Assembly (NCBI GenBank): GCA_021782685.1
Contig: JAJXUQ010000030.1
Span: 1-6,560, forward strand
DNA: 6,560 bases
Reading direction: 5' to 3'
Origin: a bacterium
GTDB taxonomy: Bacteria; Patescibacteriota; Minisyncoccia; Phycocordibacterales; Phycocordibacteraceae
The notes under the pieces were generated by a model, which saw nothing but the letters and a program-made list of their open reading frames with translations, was not told the DNA's origin and ran no database searches. Position numbers and translations under genes: made by a program. Each line of letters opens with the position of its first letter. Position 1 is the stretch's first letter. Shown piece by piece: positions 1-6,185 of the stretch.

Positions 1-572
1 TCATCGGTCTTATCGCGGCCGCGGCGCTGTGGTTCGGGGGATTGAAGCCGTATCAGCGCGCGCGCATCGTTTCGTTCGTGAATCCGGCCGCCGATATCCA
101 CGGCGCCGGTTACAACGCGTATCAGGCGAAGATCGCCGCCGGCTCGGGCGGACTCCTCGGCAAAGGCATCGGCTACGGCACGCAGTCGAAGCTTCGTTTC
201 CTTCCGGAATACCAGACAGACTTCATTTTCGCCGCGTTCGCCGAAGAGTGGGGATTCGTAGGCGTCGTGCTCCTTCTCGCTACCTATGCGCTCCTCTTCG
301 CGCGGCTCGTGCAGATCGCCCGCGCCGCCGCGACCAACTTCGACGCATTCTTCACGCTCGGCGTACTCATCCTCTTCGCGGCGCATGTCACGATACACGC
401 GGGCATCAGTCTCGGTCTCCTGCCGGTGACCGGCACGACGATACCGTTCATGAGCTCGGGCGGCTCGCATCTCGTGCTCGAGTTCGCCCTGCTCGGGATC
501 GTCGCTTCTCTTGCGCGCTATGGCCGCGGCGCGGTGCGCGACACGAGCGCGAACGAGTATCTCGGCGGCTAG
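1..572 (+). CDS. rodA: RodA, SEDS-family peptidoglycan glycosyltransferase (5' end outside window)
   Basis: RodA is a multispanning inner-membrane SEDS protein that polymerises lipid II into glycan strands during side-wall growth, working with a class B penicillin-binding protein. The reading frame is open from base 3 and ends with TAG at 570-572, giving 189 visible residues. This is roughly the C-terminal half, so the start lies upstream; the TTG at 42 is internal. Visible signatures are FVNPAADIHGAGYNAYQAKI, then GSGGLLGKG and the block FLPEYQTDFIFAAFAEEWG. Its Asp (codon 219-221, visible residue 73) corresponds to the essential catalytic Asp of RodA/FtsW. The late motif LPVTGTTIPFMSSGGS begins near visible residue 139; it has Ser where Tyr is usual in MSYGGS. 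The long GAGY...GKG loop and TQSKL favour RodA over FtsW. Three hydrophobic segments follow the catalytic loop. The stop codon interlocks with that of the convergent GT4 gene. Confidence 0.95.
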   Translation, partial: IGLIAAAALWFGGLKPYQRARIVSFVNPAADIHGAGYNAYQAKIAAGSGGLLGKGIGYGTQSKLRFLPEYQTDFIFAAFAEEWGFVGVVLLLATYALLFARLVQIARAAATNFDAFFTLGVLILFAAHVTIHAGISLGLLPVTGTTIPFMSSGGSHLVLEFALLGIVASLARYGRGAVRDTSANEYLGG

Positions 573-1726
573 CGGTACGCCAGGGCGGTCTTCCTGAGCA
601 TCGCTTCTTCGGAAAAACCGCGAATGACGCGGGCATGAAGCGCGTTTCCCGCCCGCGCGCGCAGCAGGGCGTCGTTCTCCATGCGCAGCAAGGCCTCGGC
701 GAGCGGTCCGGCTTCTCCGGCGGGGACGAGAAGCCCCGAGACGCCGTCCTCGACTATTTCCGGCACCGCTCCGACGCGCGTCGCGATGACCGGAAGCCGC
801 GCCATGCCGGCCTCGAGGATGGCGAAAGGGAGGCCCTCTTTTCGCGAGGGGAGCACGAATACGTCGGCGGCACTCAAGAGTTCGCGTGCGTTCGGGACGA
901 ACCCGGCAAAGAATACGCGGTCCGCACACCCGCTTGCGCGCGCGAGCTCGGAAAGTTCGGCACGCGCTTGCCCGTCGTTTATGAGGACGAGCGCGGCATG
1001 CGGCATCTCTTGTGCCGCTTCCGCAAAGGCGCGGATGAGCGTATCCAGCCCTTTATTCGGATGCAACTCGGAGAGCGTGAGGAACCAGAACGGGAATCCG
1101 GAAGCGCTCTCCGCGCGCGCGGAGAGCGCGGCGCGCGCCTCGCTTCGCGGAAGGAGCGGGAAAGGGCTGATGCCGTTCGGCACCAGCACCATGTTCTGCC
1201 GCGAGAAGAATACCGGAGCATGCCGCATATCGTCTTCCGACACGGTGATGACCCGATGAGAGAGCAGGGCAGTAAGCCACGAGAGGACCCAGATGACGCC
1301 GCGTTCGTGCAGAGGACGCGGCTCGCGATGGGCGAAACCGTGCGCGGTGAATACGATCCTGCGTATGCCGCTGATGCGTCCGGCGAGCGCGCCGAGGCCG
1401 CCGGCTTTCGAGCTGTTCAGATGGAGCACGTCCGGCTTCTCGGTGCGCAGCACGCGGAGCAGCTCGAAGAAGGCGGAATACTCGCGCGCGACGCTCACGT
1501 CGCGCGCGAAAGACTTGAGGAAGATCGTCCGCACCCCGGCATCCTTGAGGCGCGCCTCAAGGATGCCCGCGGAAGCTCCCGCCTCTCCCGTCCCGCCGAA
1601 CGCGACCGCGGTGTCCGCGCCGGCCTCTTTGAAGCGGGTTGCGAGCGTATAGACGTATTGCTGGGCGCCGCCCCAGTTCGATTTCGTTATGACGAAAAGT
1701 ATCTTCTTGCCGGCAAGCTCGTCCAT
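569..1726 (-). CDS. Glycosyltransferase family 4 (GT-B fold)
   Basis: Predicted cytoplasmic GT4 enzyme of 385 residues that transfers a sugar from a nucleotide-sugar donor, probably onto a lipid-linked glycan; donor and acceptor cannot be read from sequence. The N-terminal Rossmann half has KILFVITKSNWGGAQ (8-22) with the GGAQ acceptor-side loop, PDVLHLNSSKAG (98-109) and FTAHGFAH (126-133). VPNG (182-185) leads into the C-terminal donor-binding half: SELHPNKGLDTLIRAF (219-234), GFVPNARELLSAADVFVLPS (275-294), and the EX7E pair E297/E305 in EGLPFAILEAG. Length is normal for the family. ATG at 1726 is chosen because KKILFVITK follows at once; an in-frame GTG at 1753 would add nine poorly conserved residues and abuts a TATAAC box. 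No Shine-Dalgarno site is visible. Divergent from the sugar transferase (45 bp apart) and convergent with rodA (4-bp overlap). Three long palindromic DNA segments lie inside the gene. Confidence 0.92.
   Translation of the reverse strand: MDELAGKKILFVITKSNWGGAQQYVYTLATRFKEAGADTAVAFGGTGEAGASAGILEARLKDAGVRTIFLKSFARDVSVAREYSAFFELLRVLRTEKPDVLHLNSSKAGGLGALAGRISGIRRIVFTAHGFAHREPRPLHERGVIWVLSWLTALLSHRVITVSEDDMRHAPVFFSRQNMVLVPNGISPFPLLPRSEARAALSARAESASGFPFWFLTLSELHPNKGLDTLIRAFAEAAQEMPHAALVLINDGQARAELSELARASGCADRVFFAGFVPNARELLSAADVFVLPSRKEGLPFAILEAGMARLPVIATRVGAVPEIVEDGVSGLLVPAGEAGPLAEALLRMENDALLRARAGNALHARVIRGFSEEAMLRKTALAYR
1104..1129. repeat. Perfect 26-bp loopless palindrome inside the GT4 gene
   Basis: Each half is 13 bp; the left half is GCGCTCTCCGCGC and the right half is its exact reverse complement, centred between 1116 and 1117. 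Symmetry stops at A1103/G1130. It encodes residues 200-208 (ALSARAESA) of the GT4 protein, in the variable linker between VPNG and the C-terminal domain. The half-site core CGGAGAGCG also occurs close by at 1069-1077, in the codons for the conserved LSEL segment. Confidence 0.9.
1482..1509. repeat. Perfect 12-bp inverted repeat with 4-nt loop inside the GT4 gene
   Basis: Arms 1482-1493 (TCGCGCGCGACG) and 1498-1509 are exact reverse complements, separated by the loop CTCA at 1494-1497. Each arm also contains the 10-bp palindrome TCGCGCGCGA. It encodes about residues 73-82 of the GT4 protein (FARDVSVARE), around the RDVS segment that precedes the first conserved helix. Confidence 0.9.
1538..1567. 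repeat. Perfect 30-bp loopless palindrome inside the GT4 gene
   Basis: Left half 1538-1552 is GGCATCCTTGAGGCG and the right half 1553-1567 is its exact reverse complement; symmetry ends at C1537/C1568. It occupies exactly ten in-frame codons, residues 54-63 (GILEARLKDA), so the opposite strand encodes the same decapeptide. It lies only 28 bp from the 1482-1509 hairpin. Confidence 0.95.
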
Positions 1727-1771
1727 ACGCGCAACTGTACAATATGTTTTCACGTTATAGTATCCGTATCC
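1727..1771. promoter_or_regulatory. Divergent promoter region between GT4 and sugar transferase
   Basis: This 45-bp gap is clearly richer in A/T than its flanks. On the + strand TATAGT (1756-1761) is a -10-like box ending 10 bp before the ATG at 1772, which would leave a leader of about 4 nt. On the - strand TATAAC (1759 down to 1754) is a -10-like box 27 bp before the ATG at 1726. The two boxes share the bases TATA at 1756-1759. No good -35 hexamer is visible for either, and neither start has a Shine-Dalgarno site. The reading is from sequence resemblance only. Confidence 0.45.
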
Positions 1772-3109
1772 ATGGCATTTGACCGCCGCGAAACGATCCT
1801 CCTCCTCACCGGAGACTTCCTCATATTAGCCGCGTCCCTCTGGGTCGCGCTTCTTGTACGGAACTTCGCCGTACCCCCTCCCAGTTACTTCGAGGCGAAC
1901 CTGGTCCCGTTCCTGCCCATGTTCTTCATTTCCCTGATCGTCTTCTACATCGCCGGCCTCTACGAAAAGCAGACGCGCCCGACGCGCCGTGTCATGAGCG
2001 TGCGCATCCTCGGCGCGCAGGCCGCGACCGTGATGATCGCCGCGGTGCTCTTCTTCATCCTCCCGCTCTCCATCGCTCCTAAGACCATCCTCGTGCTCTA
2101 TCTCGTCGTATCGGTCGCGGCCGAAAGCGCGTGGCGTTTTTATCGCATGCATTACGAGCTGCAGGAAAGCAAACGCGTGCCGGCGCTCCTCGTCGGATCC
2201 GGTCCTGCCGTCCTTGAGCTTTACGACGAAGTGAACGGGAACGGCCGATACCTCATCCGGTTTGCGGACCGCATAGAGCCGAGCGGCCTCTCGGAGAGCG
2301 GCGTCCTCGGCGCGCTCGCCGCAGGCGACAAGACCGACGTCCGCATCGTCGTCATCGACACGTCCGATCCAATAGTGGTACGCGATCTTCCCGCGCTCTA
2401 CGGCCTCATGGCGGACGGCGTCATCTTCCTGGAATTCGCGTCGCTGTATGAAGAGATATTCGACCGGGTCCCTTTGGCGCACCTTGTTGCCGTGCAATTG
2501 TTCGAATCTCTCTCGAAACGCCGCGCACCGTATGATATCGCCAAGCGCTCCTTTGACATCGCGCTCGCGGTGATCGGCGCCGTCATCGCTCTCCCGTTCA
2601 TCGCCATCGCGACGCTCCTCCTTGCTCTGGAAAGCGGTACGCCGTATATCCGGCACGAGCGCATCGGCAAGAACGGCCGCATCTTCCGCATCATAAAGCT
2701 GCGCACCATGCTCTTCAATGATCACGGCGACCCGGGGCTCCAAAAGAAGAATCGCGTGACCGCGCTCGGACGGATATTGCGCAAGACGCGCATCGACGAG
2801 CTGCCGCAGCTCTGGAACGTGCTGACGGGCGATCTCTCTTTTATCGGCCCGCGGCCGGAACTTCCGAAGATAGCCGAGATCTACGAGCGTGAGATTCCGC
2901 AATACCGGATGCGCCACCTGATCGCCCCCGGCCTCTCCGGCTGGGCGCAGATCCATGATTACGACGCGCCGCGCGGGCCGGCGGATGTCGAGCGCACGCG
3001 GCGGAAGCTCTCGCTCGACCTGTACTACCTGAAGCATCGCTCCTTCGGGCTTGATCTCGCCATCGCCATCAAGACGATCCGTGCGCTCGCCTCGTTCTCG
3101 GGAACCTGA
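1772..3109 (+). CDS. Polyprenyl-phosphate sugar-1-phosphate transferase (exopolysaccharide/O-antigen initiating, WcaJ-like)
   Basis: Membrane enzyme of 445 residues predicted to move a sugar-1-phosphate from a nucleotide sugar onto undecaprenyl phosphate, the first step in building a surface glycan. It has the usual three-part layout. About four N-terminal membrane helices (8-30, 44-62, 79-98, 103-118) begin with the typical TGDFLILAASLWVALLVR. A Rossmann-like middle region starts at VPALLVGSGPAVLELYDEV (136-154). The catalytic domain from about 255 opens with KRSFDIALAVIGAVIALPF and a hydrophobic hairpin (262-287). Catalytic signatures are RHERIGKNGRIFRIIKLRTM (294-313), the Asp-Glu dyad D342/E343 in RIDELPQLWNVLTGD, and FIGPRPE (357-363). 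PGLSGWAQI (386-394) lies near the C-terminus. The sugar specificity is not readable. ATG 1772 is the first sensible start, since the frame is also open upstream only as antisense of the GT4 gene. No Shine-Dalgarno site. Confidence 0.95.
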   Translation: MAFDRRETILLLTGDFLILAASLWVALLVRNFAVPPPSYFEANLVPFLPMFFISLIVFYIAGLYEKQTRPTRRVMSVRILGAQAATVMIAAVLFFILPLSIAPKTILVLYLVVSVAAESAWRFYRMHYELQESKRVPALLVGSGPAVLELYDEVNGNGRYLIRFADRIEPSGLSESGVLGALAAGDKTDVRIVVIDTSDPIVVRDLPALYGLMADGVIFLEFASLYEEIFDRVPLAHLVAVQLFESLSKRRAPYDIAKRSFDIALAVIGAVIALPFIAIATLLLALESGTPYIRHERIGKNGRIFRIIKLRTMLFNDHGDPGLQKKNRVTALGRILRKTRIDELPQLWNVLTGDLSFIGPRPELPKIAEIYEREIPQYRMRHLIAPGLSGWAQIHDYDAPRGPADVERTRRKLSLDLYYLKHRSFGLDLAIAIKTIRALASFSGT

Positions 3110-3155
3110 TGCGGACGACACAACGAATCCGCATATACGCAAGATTTTCGTTTTC
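3109..3155 (+). terminator. Possible intrinsic terminator after the sugar transferase
   Basis: ATGCGGA (3109-3115) and TCCGCAT (3128-3134) form a perfect 7-bp stem with a 12-nt loop, starting on the last base of the TGA stop. A T-rich stretch (ATTTTCGTTTTCT, 3144-3156) follows about 10 nt after the stem. That gap and the interrupted T-run make it weaker than a textbook terminator. Confidence 0.35.
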
Positions 3156-3173
3156 TATCATTTCGTCTATACT
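3145..3173 (+). promoter_or_regulatory. secDF promoter with -10 box 6 bp before ATG
   Basis: TATACT (3168-3173) matches the -10 consensus at five of six bases and is followed by six bases (CTCCCC) and then the secD ATG at 3180. With normal spacing, transcription would start at or next to the A of ATG, giving a leaderless mRNA. The matching -35 position at 17-bp spacing reads TTTTCG (3145-3150), a weak match. CTCCCC offers no Shine-Dalgarno pairing. Confidence 0.55.
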
Positions 3174-3179
3174 CTCCCC

Positions 3180-4499
3180 ATGACTCGTTTCCGGGTGTTT
3201 GCTTCTGTTGCCCTCATCGCGGGGCTTTTGCTTGCATATTTCGTCTGGACGACCCAAACGGACCCGACGAGCGCGTATCGCTTCAAGCTCGGGCTCGACC
3301 TCGCGGGCGGCACGGAGCTTATCTACAAAGCCGATATGAGCCAGACGCCTCCCGGGGAGCGCTCCGGCGCGCTCTCGGCCCTGCAAGGCGTCATCGAGCG
3401 GCGCGTGAACCTCTTCGGCGTCGCGGAGCCGCTCGTACAGACCGAACAGGCGAACGCGCTCTCGGGCACGACCGAAGACCGTCTCATCGTCGATCTGCCC
3501 GGCGTAACCGATATCAAAGCCGCAGTGGCGGCGCTCGGCAAGACGCCGACCCTTGAGTTCAAGCTTGCGACCACGACGACCGTCGGCACCACGACGCAAG
3601 TCACGTACATAGCGACCGGTCTCACCGGTCGGTACCTCGCGAGCGCCGCGCTCCAGTTCGGCTCGGGCGCGACTGCCGGCCTCGCCGCTCCGCAAGTGCT
3701 GCTCAATTTCAATAGCGAGGGCGCGAAGCTCTTCGAGAAGATCACGAGCGAGCACGTCGGGCAGACGCTCGCCATCTTCCTCGACGGACAGCCCATATCC
3801 GAGCCGGTCATTCAGGAAGCGATCCCGGGCGGGCAGGCGACTATCACCGGCCACTTCACCGCAGTCGAAGCGCGCGACCTGGTAAGCAACCTCAATTTCG
3901 GCGCGCTTCCGGTACCCATCACCCTTGAAAGCAGCTCGTCTGTCGGTCCTACTTTGGGCGCGGCGGCCATCGCGGCGGGCGTCATCGCCGGTATCGTCGG
4001 CTTCGTCATCGTCGCGCTCTTCATGATCGCCTGGTATCGCCTTCCCGGCCTTATTGCCGCGGTCGCGCTTGCGGAATATCTCGCCTTCATGCTCGCGGTC
4101 ATCAAGGCAATTCCGATTACGCTTACGGCTTCCGGCATCGCGGGACTCATAATCTCCGTCGGCATGGCGGTCGATGCGAACGTGCTTATCTTCGAGCGTA
4201 CCAAGGAGGAGCTGCGCGCCGGCAAGAACCCGCGCGAAGCGGTGCATATCGGTTTCACGCGCGCGTGGACCGCTATTCGCGACGGCCATCTCACTATGCT
4301 CATCTCGGGCATCATCCTCTTCTGGCTCGGTACTTCCATCGTGCAGGGCTTCGCGCTCGTCTTCGTGCTCGGCGTGCTCGCTTCCTTCCTCTCCGCCGTT
4401 TCCGTCTCGCGCATCTATCTTCTCGCGCTCGTACCGGAAGAGAGGAGCGGGAAATGGAGGTTCCTGCTCGGCTCGGGCTTCCGTAATTCTAAAGAATAA
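3180..4499 (+). CDS. secD: Protein translocase subunit SecD
   Basis: SecD (439 residues) joins SecF in an RND-like inner-membrane complex that uses the proton gradient to pull exported proteins from the outer side of SecYEG. TM1 is at 7-24. The external domain starts with FKLGLDLAGGTEL (35-47) and VIERRVNLFGVAEP (71-84). GLTGRYL (147-153), TLAIFLDGQPISEPVI (196-211) and ITGHFTAVEARDL (222-234) lead to NFGALPVPI (239-247) and VGPTLG (255-260). Five more helices follow. GMAVDANVLIFER (328-340) holds the Asp (D332) expected to carry protons, and AIRDGHLTMLIS (365-376) completes the signature. The chain is much shorter than E. coli SecD (about 615 aa), with the external insert reduced. A Thr-rich stretch (131-139) lies in the variable part. 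ATG 3180 is chosen because TM1 starts just after it; the frame is open upstream without recognisable protein. The gene is followed by secF after 2 bp. Confidence 0.97.
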   Translation: MTRFRVFASVALIAGLLLAYFVWTTQTDPTSAYRFKLGLDLAGGTELIYKADMSQTPPGERSGALSALQGVIERRVNLFGVAEPLVQTEQANALSGTTEDRLIVDLPGVTDIKAAVAALGKTPTLEFKLATTTTVGTTTQVTYIATGLTGRYLASAALQFGSGATAGLAAPQVLLNFNSEGAKLFEKITSEHVGQTLAIFLDGQPISEPVIQEAIPGGQATITGHFTAVEARDLVSNLNFGALPVPITLESSSSVGPTLGAAAIAAGVIAGIVGFVIVALFMIAWYRLPGLIAAVALAEYLAFMLAVIKAIPITLTASGIAGLIISVGMAVDANVLIFERTKEELRAGKNPREAVHIGFTRAWTAIRDGHLTMLISGIILFWLGTSIVQGFALVFVLGVLASFLSAVSVSRIYLLALVPEERSGKWRFLLGSGFRNSKE

Positions 4500-4501
4500 G
4501 T

Positions 4502-5401
4502 ATGTTTATCGTCGCACATCGCAAGTTCTTCTTCTGGCTTACCGGCCTCATCCTCGCCGCCGCTCTGGGCGCTATCGCCGTGTGGGGCCTGCCGCTCGGC
4601 ATCGACTTCACCGGCGGTTCCCTCATGCAGGTGAGCTATCAGGACGGGCGTCCGCCGCTTGCGACGATAGAAAAGCAGGTCGCGCTGGTTCCTCTCGGCG
4701 CCGTCTCGGTGCGCGAGATGGACGCGCAGGCCGTCTCGATCCGCACGCGCACGCTCACGCCGGCAGAGCACGACGCGATACTCGCCGCGCTCTCCGCCGA
4801 CGCTTCCACTACCGAGCTCTCGTACACCTCGGTCGGTCCGGCTCTCGGCAGCCAGTTTACGCATAAAGCGCTGTGGGCGCTCTTCGCCGTCGTTCTCGCT
4901 ATCGTGCTCTATATCGCGTTCGCGTTCCGCAAGGTTTCGCGCCCGGTGCCTTCATGGGGTTACGGGCTCACCGTCGTGGCGATGCTCTCGATCGACCTTA
5001 TCGTGCCCGCAGGGTTCTATGCGGCGCTCTGCCGCTTTACCGGCGCAGAGGTGGACTCGCTCTTCATCGTCGCGCTCCTCGCGCTTCTCGGCTACTGCGT
5101 GAACGACGTCATCGTCATTTTCGACCGCGTACGCGAACACCTCGCGAAGAACCAGAAGGCGGGCCTGCGTGAAGAGTTCGAAGTCACGATAGGGAAATCC
5201 ATCAATGAGACGATGACGCGCTCCATCAACACGGCGCTCACGGTGGCGCTCGCGCTCCTCGCGCTCATCTTCCTCGGTGCGCCCGCGACGCGCGACTTCG
5301 CGCTCGTGATGCTCGTCGGCGTCGTCGCCGGCACCTTCTCTTCCATCACGCGTTCGGCACCCTTGCTTATCCCGATCGCGAAGTGGTTCGCTAAGAAATA
5401 A
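4502..5401 (+). CDS. secF: Protein translocase subunit SecF
   Basis: SecF (299 residues) is the partner of SecD in the proton-driven export complex. TM1 (about 10-30) is followed by GIDFTGGSLMQV (33-44), a short external domain and VGPALGSQF (111-119). Five helices then cover about 122-288. GYCVNDVIVIFDRVREH (197-213) contains D202, matching the conserved intramembrane Asp of SecF. SINETMTRSINTALTVAL (233-250) contains R240 at the place of the conserved Arg, and GVVAGTFSSITRSAPL (273-288) is the C-terminal signature. Length is usual for SecF. The start lies two bases after the secD stop with only weak purine-rich sequence before it (AAAGAATAAG), so translation is probably coupled to secD. The last 11 bases overlap the convergent UMP kinase gene. 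Confidence 0.97.
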   Translation: MFIVAHRKFFFWLTGLILAAALGAIAVWGLPLGIDFTGGSLMQVSYQDGRPPLATIEKQVALVPLGAVSVREMDAQAVSIRTRTLTPAEHDAILAALSADASTTELSYTSVGPALGSQFTHKALWALFAVVLAIVLYIAFAFRKVSRPVPSWGYGLTVVAMLSIDLIVPAGFYAALCRFTGAEVDSLFIVALLALLGYCVNDVIVIFDRVREHLAKNQKAGLREEFEVTIGKSINETMTRSINTALTVALALLALIFLGAPATRDFALVMLVGVVAGTFSSITRSAPLLIPIAKWFAKK

Positions 5402-6083
5402 CCGTCCCGACGAAGGGTTTGCCGTCGAGGTAGTTCGAGAATTCTTCGAGGTGCGCGCCGTGTATGACGGCGACCTCGAGATTAAGTGCTTCGGCTTCTT
5501 TCGCGGCGATGGGATCGAACGGTGAAGAGAGTCCCGGATACCACTCCTCGGGGATCAGCTTTCTGAATTCTGCCCACGAAATCTTCTCTATCTTTTTCGC
5601 ATCCGGGTTCTTGCGCGGGTCGCTTTCATAGACGCCGTCGATATTGGAAAGGTTCACGAGGCGCCGTGCGCCGATGTTTTTCGCCATGAGGGTGGCGTCA
5701 TAGTCGGTCGAACAGCCCGGCTGCCAGCCGGCGGCAATGATGATTGGTTCATCCGCCTCTATGTCGATCGTCGGATTCTTGATTATCTGCGGGTGCGCAT
5801 AGCCGACGAATATATTGCGCAAGAGCTGCGCGTTGAGCCGGGTCGAATGGATGCCGATCCAGTCGAGATCGTGACGCGAAAGGGGAGTGACGGCGTTTGC
5901 CGCTTCTTGGTAATGCCGCGCGGTCTTCCCGCCGCCGGCGATGATGGAGAACGTAAACCCTCGCTGCACTTTATCGAGAATGAGCTTCTTGAAGCGCGCA
6001 AGAAAATCGGTATCGATACCGTCAGGGACGATCAAAGACCCTCCGACAGACACAACGATACGCTCCCGCTCAAGTGCGTTCAT
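5391..6083 (-). CDS. pyrH: UMP kinase, archaeal-type branch of the amino acid kinase family
   Basis: Cytoplasmic kinase of 230 residues predicted to phosphorylate UMP to UDP with ATP, feeding UTP, CTP and nucleotide-sugar synthesis. IVVSVGGSLIVPDGID (9-24) is the phosphate-binding start. IIAGGGKTARHYQEAA (47-62) and GIHSTRLNAQLL (77-88) match the archaeal-type UMP kinase pattern (GGGK.AR.Y, IGI..TR.NA) rather than the usual bacterial GGGNI.RG and GMLAT. GWQPGCSTDYDATLMA (119-134) and VNLSNIDGVYESDP (143-156) form the nucleotide-binding side, and SSPFDPIAAKEAE (186-198) follows. Length is typical. ATG 6083 is used. A TTG at 6089, two codons earlier, sits at better spacing (9 nt) from AGGAG at 6099-6103, whereas the ATG is 15 nt away, so the true start is open between them. 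The gene stands alone here, not beside tsf and frr as pyrH often does. Confidence 0.9.
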   Translation of the reverse strand: MNALERERIVVSVGGSLIVPDGIDTDFLARFKKLILDKVQRGFTFSIIAGGGKTARHYQEAANAVTPLSRHDLDWIGIHSTRLNAQLLRNIFVGYAHPQIIKNPTIDIEADEPIIIAAGWQPGCSTDYDATLMAKNIGARRLVNLSNIDGVYESDPRKNPDAKKIEKISWAEFRKLIPEEWYPGLSSPFDPIAAKEAEALNLEVAVIHGAHLEEFSNYLDGKPFVGTVIS

Positions 6084-6098
6084 AGGCAAGGGTGACGG

Positions 6099-6134
6099 CT
6101 CCTGTCATTATACGTCCTTGGGTTCTATCCGCAA
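6099..6134 (-). promoter_or_regulatory. Promoter and ribosome-binding site of the UMP kinase gene
   Basis: Read on the - strand, TTGCGG (6134 down to 6129) and a perfect TATAAT (6112 down to 6107) are 16 bp apart, the best promoter in the window. AGGAG (6103 down to 6099) follows three bases after the -10 box and is the only clear Shine-Dalgarno site before a gene here. A start at the usual distance would fall near 6100, inside AGGAG, so either the start point is shifted upstream or AGGAG is not fully transcribed. Confidence 0.6.
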
Positions 6135-6185
6135 CAGAGATCCGGTTATCCCCACCCCGTCCTCTCTGACCGCACTGGGCAGCTT

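Noticed and set aside
709..735. GGCTTCTC / GAGAAGCC inverted repeat with 10-nt loop in the GT4 gene
   Set aside because: 8-bp arms at this spacing are expected a few times by chance in a window of this size.
29..1771. A + strand frame open without stops from 29 through the GT4 gene into the sugar transferase, suggesting a 1026-residue protein
   Set aside because: The part before 1772 is Arg/Glu/Ala-rich antisense of rodA-frame and GT4 coding sequence with no domain signature; GC-rich codon use keeps the frame open. Only 1772-3109 shows family motifs.
1826..3142. 438-codon open frame on the - strand opposite the sugar transferase
   Set aside because: Composition is Arg/Asp/Glu-rich without hydrophobic pattern or motifs, as expected for the antisense of a membrane protein gene.
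3613..3631. 8-bp inverted repeat with 3-nt loop in secD
   Set aside because: It encodes the conserved SecD TGLTGR motif, where the repeated Thr-Gly codons give the symmetry.
3069..4289. 406-codon open frame on the - strand opposite secD
   Set aside because: Same kind of charged low-information translation; the + strand encodes all SecD signature motifs.
6008..6021. 14-bp palindrome in the UMP kinase gene
   Set aside because: Near chance expectation for 6.5 kb and inside conserved coding sequence.
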